In this document: positions 24,518 through 33,330 of the stretch, one piece after another
Layout: each line of letters opens with the position of its first letter
Position numbering within the stretch: position 1 is the stretch's first letter
Assembly: GCA_024227995.1 (NCBI GenBank)
Contig: CP100466.1
Coordinates: 62,001-126,000 of the forward strand
Length of the DNA stretch: 64,000 nt
Origin: Halomicrococcus gelatinilyticus
Lineage (GTDB): Archaea; Halobacteriota; Halobacteria; Halobacteriales; Haladaptataceae
Direction: 5' to 3'
Position numbers and translations under genes: made by a program
The notes under the pieces: generated by a model
Told to the model about the DNA's origin: nothing
Databases searched by the model: none
What the model saw: the letters and a program-made list of their open reading frames with translations, nothing else

Positions 24518-26140
24518 TCACGTGGGCGTGGGACTCGACGAGGACGGCTGGTCGCTCACCCAGCCGTCGGCGACCCGGAAGATAGCGACGTCGCTGTTCT
24601 CGAAGGCGAGCTGGTATCCGGGCGAGAACAGCAGCGTCGTCGTCATCGTCGCCCGCTGGTGTTTCTGCATCCCGCGCACGGTGTACTGGCCTTTCGGGAC
24701 GAAGACGTAGTCCGGCTGGACGTCGCTCCGTTCGAGTTCGGCCGAGAGGCAGTTGGCACTGCGACAGAGCGACAGCCGCCTGAACTGATGGAGCTGTGAA
24801 CGGTAGGCGTCGTGTCCCTTCCATTCCACCCCCCAGGGCCCGACGAGGATGGTCCGACCGGTCTGCTGTGGGAACCACTCGGCAGCGTCGCCGAGGACGA
24901 CGAAGTCAGCGGACTGCGCCGTGTTCTCCTCCGCCCAGTCCATCGCCGCCATCTCGCTCCGGTCGACGAACTGCGGAAGCGAGGGGCTGCCGGCGTGGGC
25001 GTCCACGTCGCTCGCGGCGTAGAGCGCGCCGCTGCTCACCCCGAGCAGGACGACGAGGACGACCGACACCGTCACGACCACCTCCCTGTCCAGCACCGCC
25101 GCCTCGTGCCGCAGACGCGGCAGGACGCCGTCGACGACGAACGCCGCGCTGACCATCGCGCCGACGAGGAACACGAACCGCGCCTTGCCGACGGTCAGGA
25201 CGGCCGCCAGCAGCCACGCCGGGAGGAAGTACTTGCGCTTCGCGACGAGGTACAGACAGCCGACGGTCGGGACCACCTGCCAGACGGACAGCAGCGGCAT
25301 CTGTTCGATGCGGCGTTCGACGAGGTGCTCTATCGTCGGGATGCTGCTCCCGATGCCGCCGTGGGTCCCCGCCGCGGCGGTGAAGACCCCCGGGCTGTGC
25401 ATCGTCACCACCTGCAGCCACCACGGCGCGGTGGCGGCGAGACCGCCCGCCGCCACCGCGGCTCCCCAGAGGAGTCCGTCGAACGACCGGTCGAACCGGA
25501 CGTACAGCAACAGGAAGCTGACCACGAAGAAGACGGTGTACACGGGATGGGTGAGTATCGTCAGCGCGAACGCGACCGTGGCGGGGACGAACCAGTTGCG
25601 ATCGCCGGCGCGGAAGATGCGGACGCCAGCGTAGATGCCCGTCAGCGCGAACAGCATGGCGGGCGCTCGAACGATTCCGCCCGCGGAGATGTGCCACTGC
25701 AGCACCGGCGGGCTGACGGCGACGATGAAGGCCGACAGCGTCGCCTGAGCCCGCGACCCGAGCAGGTCGCGGGCGGTGTAGTACAGCGGGACGAGGTACG
25801 CCAGGGTGACGATACCGGGGAGAAAGCGGGAGATGGTGATGGCGTCGAGCCCGGTCAGGTCCTGCATCGCCGCGAGGACGTAGAACATCAGCGGCGGATA
25901 CGCGAACGGGACGCCCTCGGCGGTGTAACCCGGTATCCGCGACGGGAGCGCGTACCCGCTGGTCGATATCTGGTCGGCGATACTGAAGTACAGGCCCGCG
26001 CCGAACGCCGGGTAGGGATGGGACTCGAGGTAGAAAAAGAGGATGCAGAGTCCGGCCAGCAGTGCTGGCGCCAGCCAGAGGAGTTCGCCGACTGGGTGTT
26101 TCTGGTCCTGCGTCGTCGTGTGCGTCTGCTCCCTGGCCAT
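24518..26140 (-). CDS. Multi-pass glycosyltransferase-like membrane protein (GT39/PMT-like)
   Basis: 540 residues with about ten to eleven hydrophobic segments. The first lies at about 20-40, followed by an extracytoplasmic loop (LYFSIADQISTSGYALP) and YTAEGVPFAYPPLMFYVLAA, the arrangement typical of GT-C fold glycosyltransferases. The acidic residues of the first loop and YPP... support such a fold. A soluble C-terminal domain (about 385-540) contains SADFVVLGDAAEWFPQQTGR. The donor would be a lipid-linked sugar. No Agl gene cluster is adjacent, so the target (S-layer, lipid or other) is unknown. It is transcribed in the same direction as the permease at 26325, 184 bases further upstream. 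Confidence 0.8.
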   Translation of the reverse strand: MAREQTHTTTQDQKHPVGELLWLAPALLAGLCILFFYLESHPYPAFGAGLYFSIADQISTSGYALPSRIPGYTAEGVPFAYPPLMFYVLAAMQDLTGLDAITISRFLPGIVTLAYLVPLYYTARDLLGSRAQATLSAFIVAVSPPVLQWHISAGGIVRAPAMLFALTGIYAGVRIFRAGDRNWFVPATVAFALTILTHPVYTVFFVVSFLLLYVRFDRSFDGLLWGAAVAAGGLAATAPWWLQVVTMHSPGVFTAAAGTHGGIGSSIPTIEHLVERRIEQMPLLSVWQVVPTVGCLYLVAKRKYFLPAWLLAAVLTVGKARFVFLVGAMVSAAFVVDGVLPRLRHEAAVLDREVVVTVSVVLVVLLGVSSGALYAASDVDAHAGSPSLPQFVDRSEMAAMDWAEENTAQSADFVVLGDAAEWFPQQTGRTILVGPWGVEWKGHDAYRSQLHQFRRLSLCRSANCLSAELERSDVQPDYVFVPKGQYTVRGMQKHQRATMTTTLLFSPGYQLAFENSDVAIFRVADGWVSDQPSSSSPTPT

Positions 26141-26324
26141 GGTTCTGAACTGTGGTCGCCGAGGGCGACCCCGGTCTCCGGGGAACCTATTGCCCGACTC
26201 ATTCTTTGTTATCCAGTGGCTATGGCCGGGATACCGTACGATGTCGCTCGTTTGGGTGCGCTTTCACGGCCGGTAACGACCCCTTTTCGCCGGCCATCGA
26301 ACCGGGGGACGCCAGGGCCTGGCG

Positions 26325-27581
26325 CTACTCGTACCGGAGCGCGTCGATGGGGTCGATGTGAGAGGCGTCCCACGCGGGATAGAGGCCAGCGAGCGCGCCG
26401 ACGAACAGGCCGACCGCGATGGAGACGACGAACCACTCGACCCGGAACGCCAGCGGCAGCCCGATGAACTCGGCGGCGACGAACGCGGCACCGAGGCCGA
26501 CGGCCGCGCCGAGTGCCGAGCCGAACACGCCGAGCAGGATGGCCTCCAGCAGGAACAGCTGGAGAACATCCTGGTTCTGCGCGCCGACGGCCTTCATGAT
26601 GCCGATCTCGCGGGTGCGCTCGGTGACCGACACGAGCATGATGTTGGCGATGCCGATCGCGCCGACGACGAGCGAGATGAGCGCGATACCGGTGATGTAC
26701 GCGGTGAAGGTGTCGCTCACCTGCTGGACCTGGTTGACCAGTTCGTCCTGAGTGGTGACCTGGAAGTCGTAGGATTCCGGTTTCAGCTGCCGTGCGTCGG
26801 ACTGCTCGCCGAGATAGGTGTACACCCGGCCCTGAACGGCGTCGACCTTGCCGGTGTCCTCGGCGAGGACGAGCAGTCGGCCGTAGACGCGCTGGTTCTC
26901 GTTCTCCGTGGGACTGAACACGGTCCGCTGGTAGAACGGATCCGGCGGTACGTACAGCTGCGGCTGCGGCCCCTCCTGCAGGCCGAGCGCAGACTGCTCT
27001 TTCGGTTCGACGACGCCGACCACGGTCGCGTTGATCGTCTCGCCCGTGGCCGCGCGCTGGATGCCGATGGTGTCGCCGACGGAGACGTTCTCGTCCCCGA
27101 ACATCGTCGCCGCGGGGCGGTTCAACACCACCTCGCGCTTTCCGCTCTGGAACGCACCGCCGGCGACGAACGCCTGGTCGCGCACTGCGAAGTACGACGG
27201 CGACGTCACCGTCACCCACTGCCGGCCGACCGTGTCGTTCTGGAACGTCACGGACGAGGCGGCGAGGCCGCTCTGTGGGACCGCGGCCTCGACCCCCTGG
27301 AGCGACCGGATCTCCTGGACGTCGTGTTCGGTGAACACGGGGCGTCCGCCACCCAGGTTGGGCAGGCCGGTACTGTCGCCAGATTGCGCGGAGACGTACA
27401 TCGTCGCCGCGTTGCCGCCCGCCACGGTCTGGACGATGTCCGCCTGGAGGCTCGCCCCGAGCGTGACGAAGGTGATGACGGCGGCCACGCCGATGATGAC
27501 GCCCAGCGTGGTCAGCGCCGACCGGAGCTTGTGTTCCCGGATGTTACGCCAGCTGATGCGGAGGCTCTCGAGCGCGTTCAT
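26325..27581 (-). CDS. MacB-type ABC transporter permease (FtsX family), orphan
   Basis: 418 residues from the ATG at 27581 (MNALESLRISWRNIREHKLRSALTTLGVIIGVAAVI). The first helix is at about 20-42, a periplasm-side MacB_PCD domain covers about 45-275, and three C-terminal helices form the FtsX domain (AYITGIALISLVVGAIGIANIMLVSVTERTREIGIMKAVGAQNQDVL). The latter is the signature of the mechanotransmission permease family. The upstream frame extension is Arg/Ser-rich and rejected. No ATP-binding subunit or membrane-fusion-like protein lies on either side in the window, so the ATPase must be encoded elsewhere. Substrate unknown. Confidence 0.88.
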   Translation of the reverse strand: MNALESLRISWRNIREHKLRSALTTLGVIIGVAAVITFVTLGASLQADIVQTVAGGNAATMYVSAQSGDSTGLPNLGGGRPVFTEHDVQEIRSLQGVEAAVPQSGLAASSVTFQNDTVGRQWVTVTSPSYFAVRDQAFVAGGAFQSGKREVVLNRPAATMFGDENVSVGDTIGIQRAATGETINATVVGVVEPKEQSALGLQEGPQPQLYVPPDPFYQRTVFSPTENENQRVYGRLLVLAEDTGKVDAVQGRVYTYLGEQSDARQLKPESYDFQVTTQDELVNQVQQVSDTFTAYITGIALISLVVGAIGIANIMLVSVTERTREIGIMKAVGAQNQDVLQLFLLEAILLGVFGSALGAAVGLGAAFVAAEFIGLPLAFRVEWFVVSIAVGLFVGALAGLYPAWDASHIDPIDALRYE

Positions 27582-28328
27582 CCCCCTCGGCCGTCCGGCA
27601 CTGTACTCGTCGCGTTGTCGTTCTCGATTGCTCTCATTTCTCTCCCCTCCGCCCGCGCTACGTGTTCCGGAACCAAAAACCCACGACCGGAAACAGCAGG
27701 TTAACGGCCTGAAACACGATATTATGGCGTTCTGAGCGTCTGTCAACCCTCGTTCCCGGGCGACCACCCGGAAACGAGAGCCACGTCGTGACAGTGCAGC
27801 GGGCGTCGCGACGCCGGTCTCGCGAACCGTAACGTCGATTACAACCGCACGTGACGGAACGAGCACGAAACACGGGGTGGACGTCCACACGTCGGGCCGC
27901 CGACCACTGCGCGACGGACGGTAGAACCCGCTGGCCTCGGCCAGGCACCCGGGATATCGTATAGCGACATGTGGTTCATCCCTCCGGCGGTCGAGCGGGT
28001 GCTCACACGACGACGGGAGGGACAGTCGGCACCCCGTTACAGACGGTCCAGCTGCCCCGGACGTCCCGAACGGTCGCGCAGGGGCGACCTACCGACGCGT
28101 AAGTACGGCCTACCAACCCCGAGACGGTCGGAAGACCGGATCGACGATTTCGAGAGGACGTTGGGCCACGTGACGGAGTCTGTCCCGTGACGTCACGGTA
28201 GACCCTCGCGCACAGAAGTTCGGTTTCGACTGGAGGTTCATTCGTTGCTTTCAATTGCAGTCGGTGTTCTTTTTTCAACGCAACCAGTCTGGCCCGGCAA
28301 TCGAATCAGGAGACGATGGGAGCGCATC
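27582..28328. other. Long intergenic region, no gene recognised
   Basis: 747 bases between the divergent MacB-type permease and HalOD1 genes. Frames here (for example 27658-27948 and 28003-28278 on the minus strand) are Arg/Cys-rich with no domain and no plausible start signals. A T-tract (TTCTTTTTTC at 28267-28276) lies about 55 bases before the HalOD1 start and could be a terminator or part of its promoter. No tRNA, palindrome cluster or insertion sequence is recognised. Confidence 0.5.
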
Positions 28329-28664
28329 ATGAAAACCGACTGCATCACCGAACGAGCGAAGAGCCTTGACCGGGACGACCGCGCGGCGTACCGCGTGGCC
28401 GGCGACGACGATGACGACGTCAGCACCCGAGTCATTCAGGCCATCGAGGAGATCGGCGACGAGGACGGGGAGAGCACCTGGCTCTACGACAGCATCGACC
28501 CGGACGCGCTCGACGCCATTTTCGACGACAAACACGACGGCACTCCGCGGACGAACGGGAAGGTCGTCTTCACCGCTCGCGGCTTCGAGGTCGTCGTCCA
28601 CAGCGACGGATCGCTGACGCTCTACGCTCCGGAAGGCCACGATCCGGACGGTGTCGACGCGTAA
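28329..28664 (+). CDS. Stand-alone HalOD1 domain protein
   Basis: 111 residues from the ATG at 28329 (MKTDCITERA). The C-terminal about 75 residues have the HalOD1 pattern: STRVIQAIEEI, then WLYDSIDPDALDAIFD, then VVFTARGFEVVVHSDGSLTLY. HalOD1 is a haloarchaeal output domain usually attached to receiver or sensor modules. Here it is alone with an acidic N-terminal linker, as in many haloarchaeal small regulators. The partner is unknown. A second stand-alone member is encoded at 45966-46286. Confidence 0.85.
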   Translation: MKTDCITERAKSLDRDDRAAYRVAGDDDDDVSTRVIQAIEEIGDEDGESTWLYDSIDPDALDAIFDDKHDGTPRTNGKVVFTARGFEVVVHSDGSLTLYAPEGHDPDGVDA

Positions 28665-28721
28665 CGAACGGACCGAAACGGTATTGTCCTCACGGCAGGC
28701 AGTCGGAGCCAGAGTCGACGG

Positions 28722-28961
28722 ATGAACGAGGGGGACGTCACGTTCCGGGAGATGTTCCGCGAGCTACCCGTACAGACCAGTCTCTTCAGTTTCGGACCGG
28801 TCGTGCTCGCGATCGCACAGCTGTTCAACGGGATCTACTACGGGACCACGCTGACCTACCACGCCCTGTTCGGGGTTGTCATGATCGCCTTCGCCGTACT
28901 CGTCACTCGCCATCACCTCGTGTCGTTCCGGGTCCGGCGACTGGAGCGCGACGAGCCATAG
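28722..28961 (+). CDS. Small two-helix membrane protein
   Basis: 79 residues from the ATG at 28722. An amphipathic N-terminus (VTFREMFRELPVQTS) is followed by two hydrophobic helices: FGPVVLAIAQLFNGIYYG and FGVVMIAFAVLVTRHHL. It ends with an Arg-rich cytosolic tail. I do not recognise a family. It follows HalOD1 by 57 bases on the same strand. Confidence 0.6.
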   Translation: MNEGDVTFREMFRELPVQTSLFSFGPVVLAIAQLFNGIYYGTTLTYHALFGVVMIAFAVLVTRHHLVSFRVRRLERDEP

Positions 28962-29003
28962 ATGAGCCGTCGCTATTTCGTTCGCCTCGTCGAAAGAAGA
29001 CGT

Positions 29004-29429
29004 CTACGCGCCGGTCGCGGCACCGGCTTCCGTCGAGCTACCTGCGTACGCGTTGTAGCCGGCGCCGACGGCGACGATGGCGCCGGAGACGACGTCGCTC
29101 CAGAACGCTGTCCCGACGCCGGTCAGCACGAACGGGACGAGTATCATCCACAGCCCCATGAGCGCGACGAAGGCCGAACTGCCGACGCTGACGGTGTACC
29201 CGTTCGTCATCCGGTAGTAGTTGTACCCGGCGACCAGGAAGATGGCGAGCCCGATGATGATGTTGTTCCAGTAGTTCGCCAGGGATAGCCCCGGATAGAC
29301 GAACGCGGACGCGAACACCCACGCGCCGAAGAGTGATACGAAACCGCTGAGCCACTTCAGGCTGGAGTGCGCCGTCGTGGTCTGTTCTGACGTTGTCGTC
29401 TCTCGACGTTCGGTTTCTGACTCACTCAC
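29004..29429 (-). CDS. SPW-repeat membrane protein
   Basis: 141 residues. A Thr/Glu-rich N-terminus precedes four hydrophobic helices arranged as two SPW-type repeats, each ending in a W-containing N-x-I/V-x-G helix: YWNNIIIGLAIFLVAGYNYYR (about 67-87) and FWSDVVSGAIVAVGAGYNAY (about 110-130). This is a typical haloarchaeal two-repeat protein of unknown function in the cytoplasmic membrane. It is divergent from the 28722 gene's neighbourhood and has no obvious partner. Confidence 0.85.
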   Translation of the reverse strand: MSESETERRETTTSEQTTTAHSSLKWLSGFVSLFGAWVFASAFVYPGLSLANYWNNIIIGLAIFLVAGYNYYRMTNGYTVSVGSSAFVALMGLWMILVPFVLTGVGTAFWSDVVSGAIVAVGAGYNAYAGSSTEAGAATGA

Positions 29430-29550
29430 GTTCTCTGCTACGATGGATAGCGCATTAACGGCCGCGACGGTTCACGCCGCGATGAACGGATGCGAAGTCG
29501 CTCACGTGGGAGAAATTCGAGCTTACGTGTCGCCGGCACCGCGCCCATGG

Positions 29551-30699
29551 TCAGGCCACGTTCCGTTCCGAGACGGTTTGCCCGTCCTCGAATCGCTCGC
29601 TGGTCAGCCGAGAGCCGTCGACGAGCGACGTATCGCCGTCGTGGACGAGGTCCGCGACGACGCCGCCGGTCGCGGGCGCCTGCTGGAAGCCGTGCCCCGA
29701 GAAGCCGACGGCGTTGACGAAGCCGGGTATCGTCTCCTCGACGATGGGGTGGTGGTCCGGGGTGACGGCGTACAGTCCAGACCAGCCCCGGCGGACCTGC
29801 GTCCCGGGGCCGAAGTAGTCCGCGCAATCGGCGGCTCGCTCCAGCGCCTCGGCGGTCCAGTCGAGTCCCGGGGACCGGGCGAACCCGTCGGGGTCGGCGT
29901 CCGGGTCGTGGTCGGCGAAGTGACCGCCGACGAGCGCCGCACCGTCTCGCTCCGGCCGGAAGTACGCGCCGGAGTCGAGGTCGATGGTCAGCGGCACCGA
30001 TTCTGGAACCGGCACCTCCGGGTCGACGACGGCGACGCTCCGACGCCTGGGGGCGACCGGAAGCGTCAGTCCCGCCATCGCGGCCACCTCGTGCGCCCAC
30101 GGACCGGCGGCGTTGACGACGACGTCGGCGTCGAGTCGCCCCTCGGTCGTCGCGACGCCAGCGACGCCGCGGTCGGGCCGCAGGACGTCGGTGACGGTGA
30201 CGCCGGTCACGATCTCGACGCCGGCGTCGCGCGCACCGGCAGCGAATCCCTGCAGGGCGAGGTGCGGGTCGGCGAAGCCGTCGGTGGGCGAGTACGTCGC
30301 AGCGACGAACTCCTCGGCGCGTAACTCCGGGCAGCGCTCGCGGGCTTCGGCAGGCGAGAGCAGTTCGCTCGGAACGCCGCAGTCGTTCTGCATCGCGACG
30401 TTCTCGGCGAACGCCGCCGCGGTGGACTGCTCCCTGGCAACGAGGAGGTATCCCGGGCGTCGGAACTGGATGTCGACGCCGAACTCGGACTCGAAGTTCT
30501 CCCAGACGGGGACGCTCGCCCGCGACAGTTCGACGTTGACGCGCGTGGAGAACTGCTGGCGGATACCGCCGGCCGACCGCTCCGTACTGCCGGCCCCGAG
30601 CGACGACTGCTCGCAGACGACCACCTCGGCCCCTCGCTCGGCAAGGTAGTAGGCGCTCGCGAGCCCAACGATACCGCCACCCACGACGACGACGCGCAT
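29551..30699 (-). CDS. FAD-dependent amino-acid/amine oxidase (DAO/sarcosine-oxidase-like)
   Basis: 382 residues from the ATG at 30699 (MRVVVVGGGIVGLASAYYLAERG), giving the Rossmann GxGxxG FAD motif at the N-terminus; the longer upstream frame is rejected. Further family marks are GSTERSAGGIRQQF, VVNAAGPWAHEVA and the C-terminal GFVNAVGFSGHGFQQAPATGG, the DAO FAD-binding signature near the flavin ring. Members oxidise D-amino acids, glycine, sarcosine or proline-like substrates. It is divergent from an ornithine-cyclodeaminase-type gene across 117 bases, suggesting shared amino-acid metabolism (proline or ornithine); inference only. Confidence 0.87.
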   Translation of the reverse strand: MRVVVVGGGIVGLASAYYLAERGAEVVVCEQSSLGAGSTERSAGGIRQQFSTRVNVELSRASVPVWENFESEFGVDIQFRRPGYLLVAREQSTAAAFAENVAMQNDCGVPSELLSPAEARERCPELRAEEFVAATYSPTDGFADPHLALQGFAAGARDAGVEIVTGVTVTDVLRPDRGVAGVATTEGRLDADVVVNAAGPWAHEVAAMAGLTLPVAPRRRSVAVVDPEVPVPESVPLTIDLDSGAYFRPERDGAALVGGHFADHDPDADPDGFARSPGLDWTAEALERAADCADYFGPGTQVRRGWSGLYAVTPDHHPIVEETIPGFVNAVGFSGHGFQQAPATGGVVADLVHDGDTSLVDGSRLTSERFEDGQTVSERNVA

Positions 30700-30816
30700 G
30701 TGCCGGGGTACGGACGCCCGGGTAATGACGTTCCGGGTGCCCCCACAGAGAACGAGAGCGTTCTGCGACGCGAACGGGCACCAAACGCTGACGGCGCTCC
30801 CGGACGAACGCCGCGC

Positions 30817-31791
30817 ATGGTCAGGATACTCTCGGACGCGGACGTCGCCGACTGCCTCGACGTCGCCGAACTCCTCCCGGTCGTCAGATCTGCCTTCGTC
30901 AGCCAGGGACGCGGCGAAGTAGAACGGCCGGAGCGACCACACTTCCCCGTCGGAACCGGGCTATCGGGCGACGAACCGCTCGGCACCGGTCTCGTGATGC
31001 CGGCGTACGTCCACGGCGCGGACTACTACGTCACGAAGCTCGCGAGCGTCCACGAGGACAATCCCCGGCGAGACCTGCCGACGGTCAACGCTCAGGTGGC
31101 GCTCACGGACGCCGAGACCGGTCAGCCGGCGGCGCTGCTCGCCGGAAACCGCATCACGAACGCCCGCACCGGTTGCATCGGCGGTCTCGCGGTCGCGGAA
31201 CTCGCAGCCGCACCCGTCACGCTCGGCGTCCTCGGCGCGGGAACGCAGGCCCGCTGGCAGACGCGCTGCGTCGACGCCGCGACCGACCTCGACGCCGTCC
31301 GGGTGTACTCGCCGAGCGACTCGAAGTACGCTTGCGCCGACGACCTGGACGCGGAACTCGACGCCACCGTCGAGGCGGTCGAGACGCCTGCCGACGCCGT
31401 CGCGGAGGCGACTGCCATCGTCACGGCGACGACGAGCACGGAACCGGTCTTCGACGGGACGGACCTGGCCGACGGAGCGGTGGTCGTCGCCGTCGGCGCC
31501 TACACCCCCGCGATGCGTGAACTGGACGCGGCGACGTTCGAGCGCGCCGCACGCGTCTTCGCCGACGTCCCCGGGGAGGCCGCCGACGTGGGTGGCGTTC
31601 GCGCCGCCGACCTCGCAGCAGACGAGCTTGTACCGCTCTCAGAAGCGTTCGAGGGACGCGCCGGGCGCGAGAGGGCAGACGAGGTGCTCGTCGTCGAGAG
31701 CGTCGGGTCGGCGGTCCTCGACGCCGCGGCGAGCGAGCACGTCCTCCAGCGCGCGATCGAGAACGACGTCGGGACCACCGTTCCGTTGTAG
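30817..31791 (+). CDS. Ornithine cyclodeaminase / mu-crystallin family protein
   Basis: 324 residues from the ATG at 30817. The NAD-binding motif is VLGAGTQARWQTRC (about 142-155), and LLAGNRITNARTGCIGGLAVAELA in front of it is characteristic of the family. Members convert ornithine to proline and ammonia, or reduce imines or deaminate alanine; the substrate must be tested. DNPRRDLPTVNAQ marks the substrate domain. The divergent partner is an FAD amino-acid oxidase (29551-30699). Together they could recycle or produce cyclic imino acids. The gene is followed after 24 bases by the start of the repeat-rich region. Confidence 0.87.
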   Translation: MVRILSDADVADCLDVAELLPVVRSAFVSQGRGEVERPERPHFPVGTGLSGDEPLGTGLVMPAYVHGADYYVTKLASVHEDNPRRDLPTVNAQVALTDAETGQPAALLAGNRITNARTGCIGGLAVAELAAAPVTLGVLGAGTQARWQTRCVDAATDLDAVRVYSPSDSKYACADDLDAELDATVEAVETPADAVAEATAIVTATTSTEPVFDGTDLADGAVVVAVGAYTPAMRELDAATFERAARVFADVPGEAADVGGVRAADLAADELVPLSEAFEGRAGRERADEVLVVESVGSAVLDAAASEHVLQRAIENDVGTTVPL

Positions 31792-31815
31792 TCGCCCTCG
31801 CCGGTGGTTTTCTGT

Positions 31816-32436
31816 ACAGCTATCTGGACAGCTATCTGTGGTGACGGCGAGTGCAGAGAGGATACCCGGCAGTGCCGCGGCAACCGGAGATCCAGCCAGA
31901 CATCCTGGTTAGCTATCTAGATAGCTAACCGGAAAGCCAGGTTTGGTCTGTGGATGGGGACGCGACGTGCGAGCCCGTCGAACGGAGACGCAGTCCAGAA
32001 GGGAGTTGACGCTGGGAGTGTGGACTGTATCGTCCATCACGCAGGCCTCACACGCCCCGCGAAGAAAGCCATGAAGGGATTCCAGATAGCTATCGAGAAA
32101 TATATCCAGATATCTTGCCAGATTTGCAGAGGACGGAAGGGGTTCGAACGGCGGGCGGACCAGGCAGGCCGGCCGAGGACGCGACATCGGAAGCGAGAAC
32201 TCCAGCAGCGAGACGATCGGCGCGTAGGGGAGGTGAGCGTCAACCCTACGACGTAGATTGCCAGAGAGATAGACAGCCATCCAGATATCTATCTAGATAT
32301 CTTCGAGGCTGCAGCCAAGACACAGGACGAGGCGAACCCGCGATACAGCACCAGAAAGCCGCCGTATGGCGGTTATCTGGCAATCTATCCAGGAATATAT
32401 CTGGCGAGATAGCTAACTGTATAGCTATCCGGATAG
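31816..32436. repeat. AT-rich palindromic repeat cluster upstream of parA-like operon
   Basis: About 620 bases contain many related short elements: tandem ACAGCTATCTGG/ACAGCTATCTGT (31816-31839), a perfect 24-bp palindrome (31907-31930), GATAGCTATC (32085-32094), AGATATCT (32108-32115), two AGATATCT copies in 32283-32302, TTATCTGG/AATCTATCCAGG/ATATATCTGG (about 32372-32404), GAGATAGCTAAC (32406-32417) and CTATCCGGATAG (32425-32436). Half-sites share GCTATC, CCAGATA or their complements. The base composition differs sharply from the surrounding GC-rich genes. No protein frame here is convincing. The arrangement suggests a centromere (parS-like) and operator array for the following ParA-like operon. 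Confidence 0.75.
31907..31930. promoter_or_regulatory. Perfect 24-bp palindrome (GGTTAGCTATCT and its complement)
   Basis: The 12-base arm GGTTAGCTATCT is followed immediately by its exact reverse complement, with no spacer. It is the longest perfect palindrome seen in the repeat cluster, and its half-site contains the GCTATC core found throughout. A dimeric DNA-binding partner, or the ParA-partner protein itself, is the likely ligand; cruciform formation is an alternative. Confidence 0.7.
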
Positions 32437-32458
32437 TTTGAGCCTCTCGTCTGACGAG

Positions 32459-32467
32459 AATTTATGA
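32459..32467 (+). promoter_or_regulatory. Putative TATA box of the ParA-like operon
   Basis: AATTTATGA lies about 30 bases upstream of the ATG at 32494, so transcription probably starts at or next to the start codon (leaderless). The palindrome CTATCCGGATAG (32425-32436) lies just upstream of the box and a CCAGATAT half-site (32486-32493) abuts the start codon, which would allow autoregulation. Confidence 0.5.
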
Positions 32468-32493
32468 GGGGTAAGCGTATACAGTCCAGATAT

Positions 32494-33330
32494 ATGAAAC
32501 GAGCCATCACACTGTGGAGCGAGTCCGGCGGAGTGGGCAAGACGACGATGGCGACCAACGTCTCCGCAGCGCTGGGCCGGCGCGACGAACGGGTTCTCGT
32601 GATCGACCTCGATCCCCAGCTGGGTAGTCTGACCGACCACGTCGGATACCAGGACCTGAAGACACACGACGGCGAGCACCTCGGCGACGTACTGCTCGAC
32701 GAGGAGAAGGACGTCGAGTCGCTCATCGTCGAGACCGAGGACTTCGACCTCGTCCCGTCCCACGAGGGGCTCGCGAACATCGAGAGCGAGATGGCGGCAC
32801 GCAACACGTCGTTGCGGGAGTTCCAGTTGCGGTCGGCGCTGAAGAGCGTCGCGGGCGATTACGACTACTTCGTCGTCGACCCACCGGCGACGCTGAACGT
32901 CCTCGTCGACAACGCGCTCGTGGCCGCGCGGAACGTCCTCATCCCCATCGAACTGACGCGGAAGGGCAGCATCTCCATCGAGGGCCTGGAGGACACCCTC
33001 GACAGCATGGAGCGAGGGTTCCAGAAGTTCGACGACGACTTCGACCTCGGAATCCTCGCGGTCGTCCCCAACGAGGTCGGCGATTCGAACATCTACCGCG
33101 ACACGCGGGAGGAACTGGAGGCCGCCGGCAAGCCGGTGACGCCGTTCGGGGTTCGCAAGCGTGACGTCCTGAAGGAGGCGTGGAAACGACAGATGAACGT
33201 CTTCGAGTTCGCGGAGAGCGAGGAGACGCGCGACCTCCGCGAGTACGAGGAGGACCTGCTCGCCAACTTCGAACACCTCGCTCGCATCGTCGAACGGGGA
33301 ACGGTCGACGTTCCGGAGGTGGAGGCATGA
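32494..33330 (+). CDS. ParA/Soj-type (MinD superfamily) ATPase
   Basis: 278 residues from the ATG at 32494; an ATG at 32464 is less likely because it lies in the TATA box. A Walker A-like loop SGGVGKTT occupies residues 11-18: the signature lysine of the deviant Walker A (KGGVGKT) is replaced by Ser11, while Lys16 is kept. Next come the switch motif DLDPQLGS (about 43-50) and a Walker B strand YDYFVVDPP. Similar SxSGGVGKTT ATPases are common on haloarchaeal plasmids and partition DNA by ATP-driven dimerisation. It overlaps the next gene by ATGA and is flanked by the repeat arrays, so a segregation or DNA-organising role is likely. Confidence 0.88.
   Translation: MKRAITLWSESGGVGKTTMATNVSAALGRRDERVLVIDLDPQLGSLTDHVGYQDLKTHDGEHLGDVLLDEEKDVESLIVETEDFDLVPSHEGLANIESEMAARNTSLREFQLRSALKSVAGDYDYFVVDPPATLNVLVDNALVAARNVLIPIELTRKGSISIEGLEDTLDSMERGFQKFDDDFDLGILAVVPNEVGDSNIYRDTREELEAAGKPVTPFGVRKRDVLKEAWKRQMNVFEFAESEETRDLREYEEDLLANFEHLARIVERGTVDVPEVEA

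Noticed and set aside
27658..27948. 96-residue minus-strand frame in the 747-base gap
   Set aside because: Arg/Cys-rich composition, no recognisable domain and no promoter signal.
32130..32170. tRNA-like GGTTCGAAC in the repeat region
   Set aside because: No cloverleaf arms or acceptor stem can be assembled around it.
31909..32280. 123-residue minus-strand frame inside the repeat field
   Set aside because: It runs through the palindromic repeats (translating them as YLSG/YLDS) and has no domain.
31816..32436. CRISPR array
   Set aside because: Repeats are short, of varying sequence and irregularly spaced; no uniform repeat-spacer units and no cas genes nearby.
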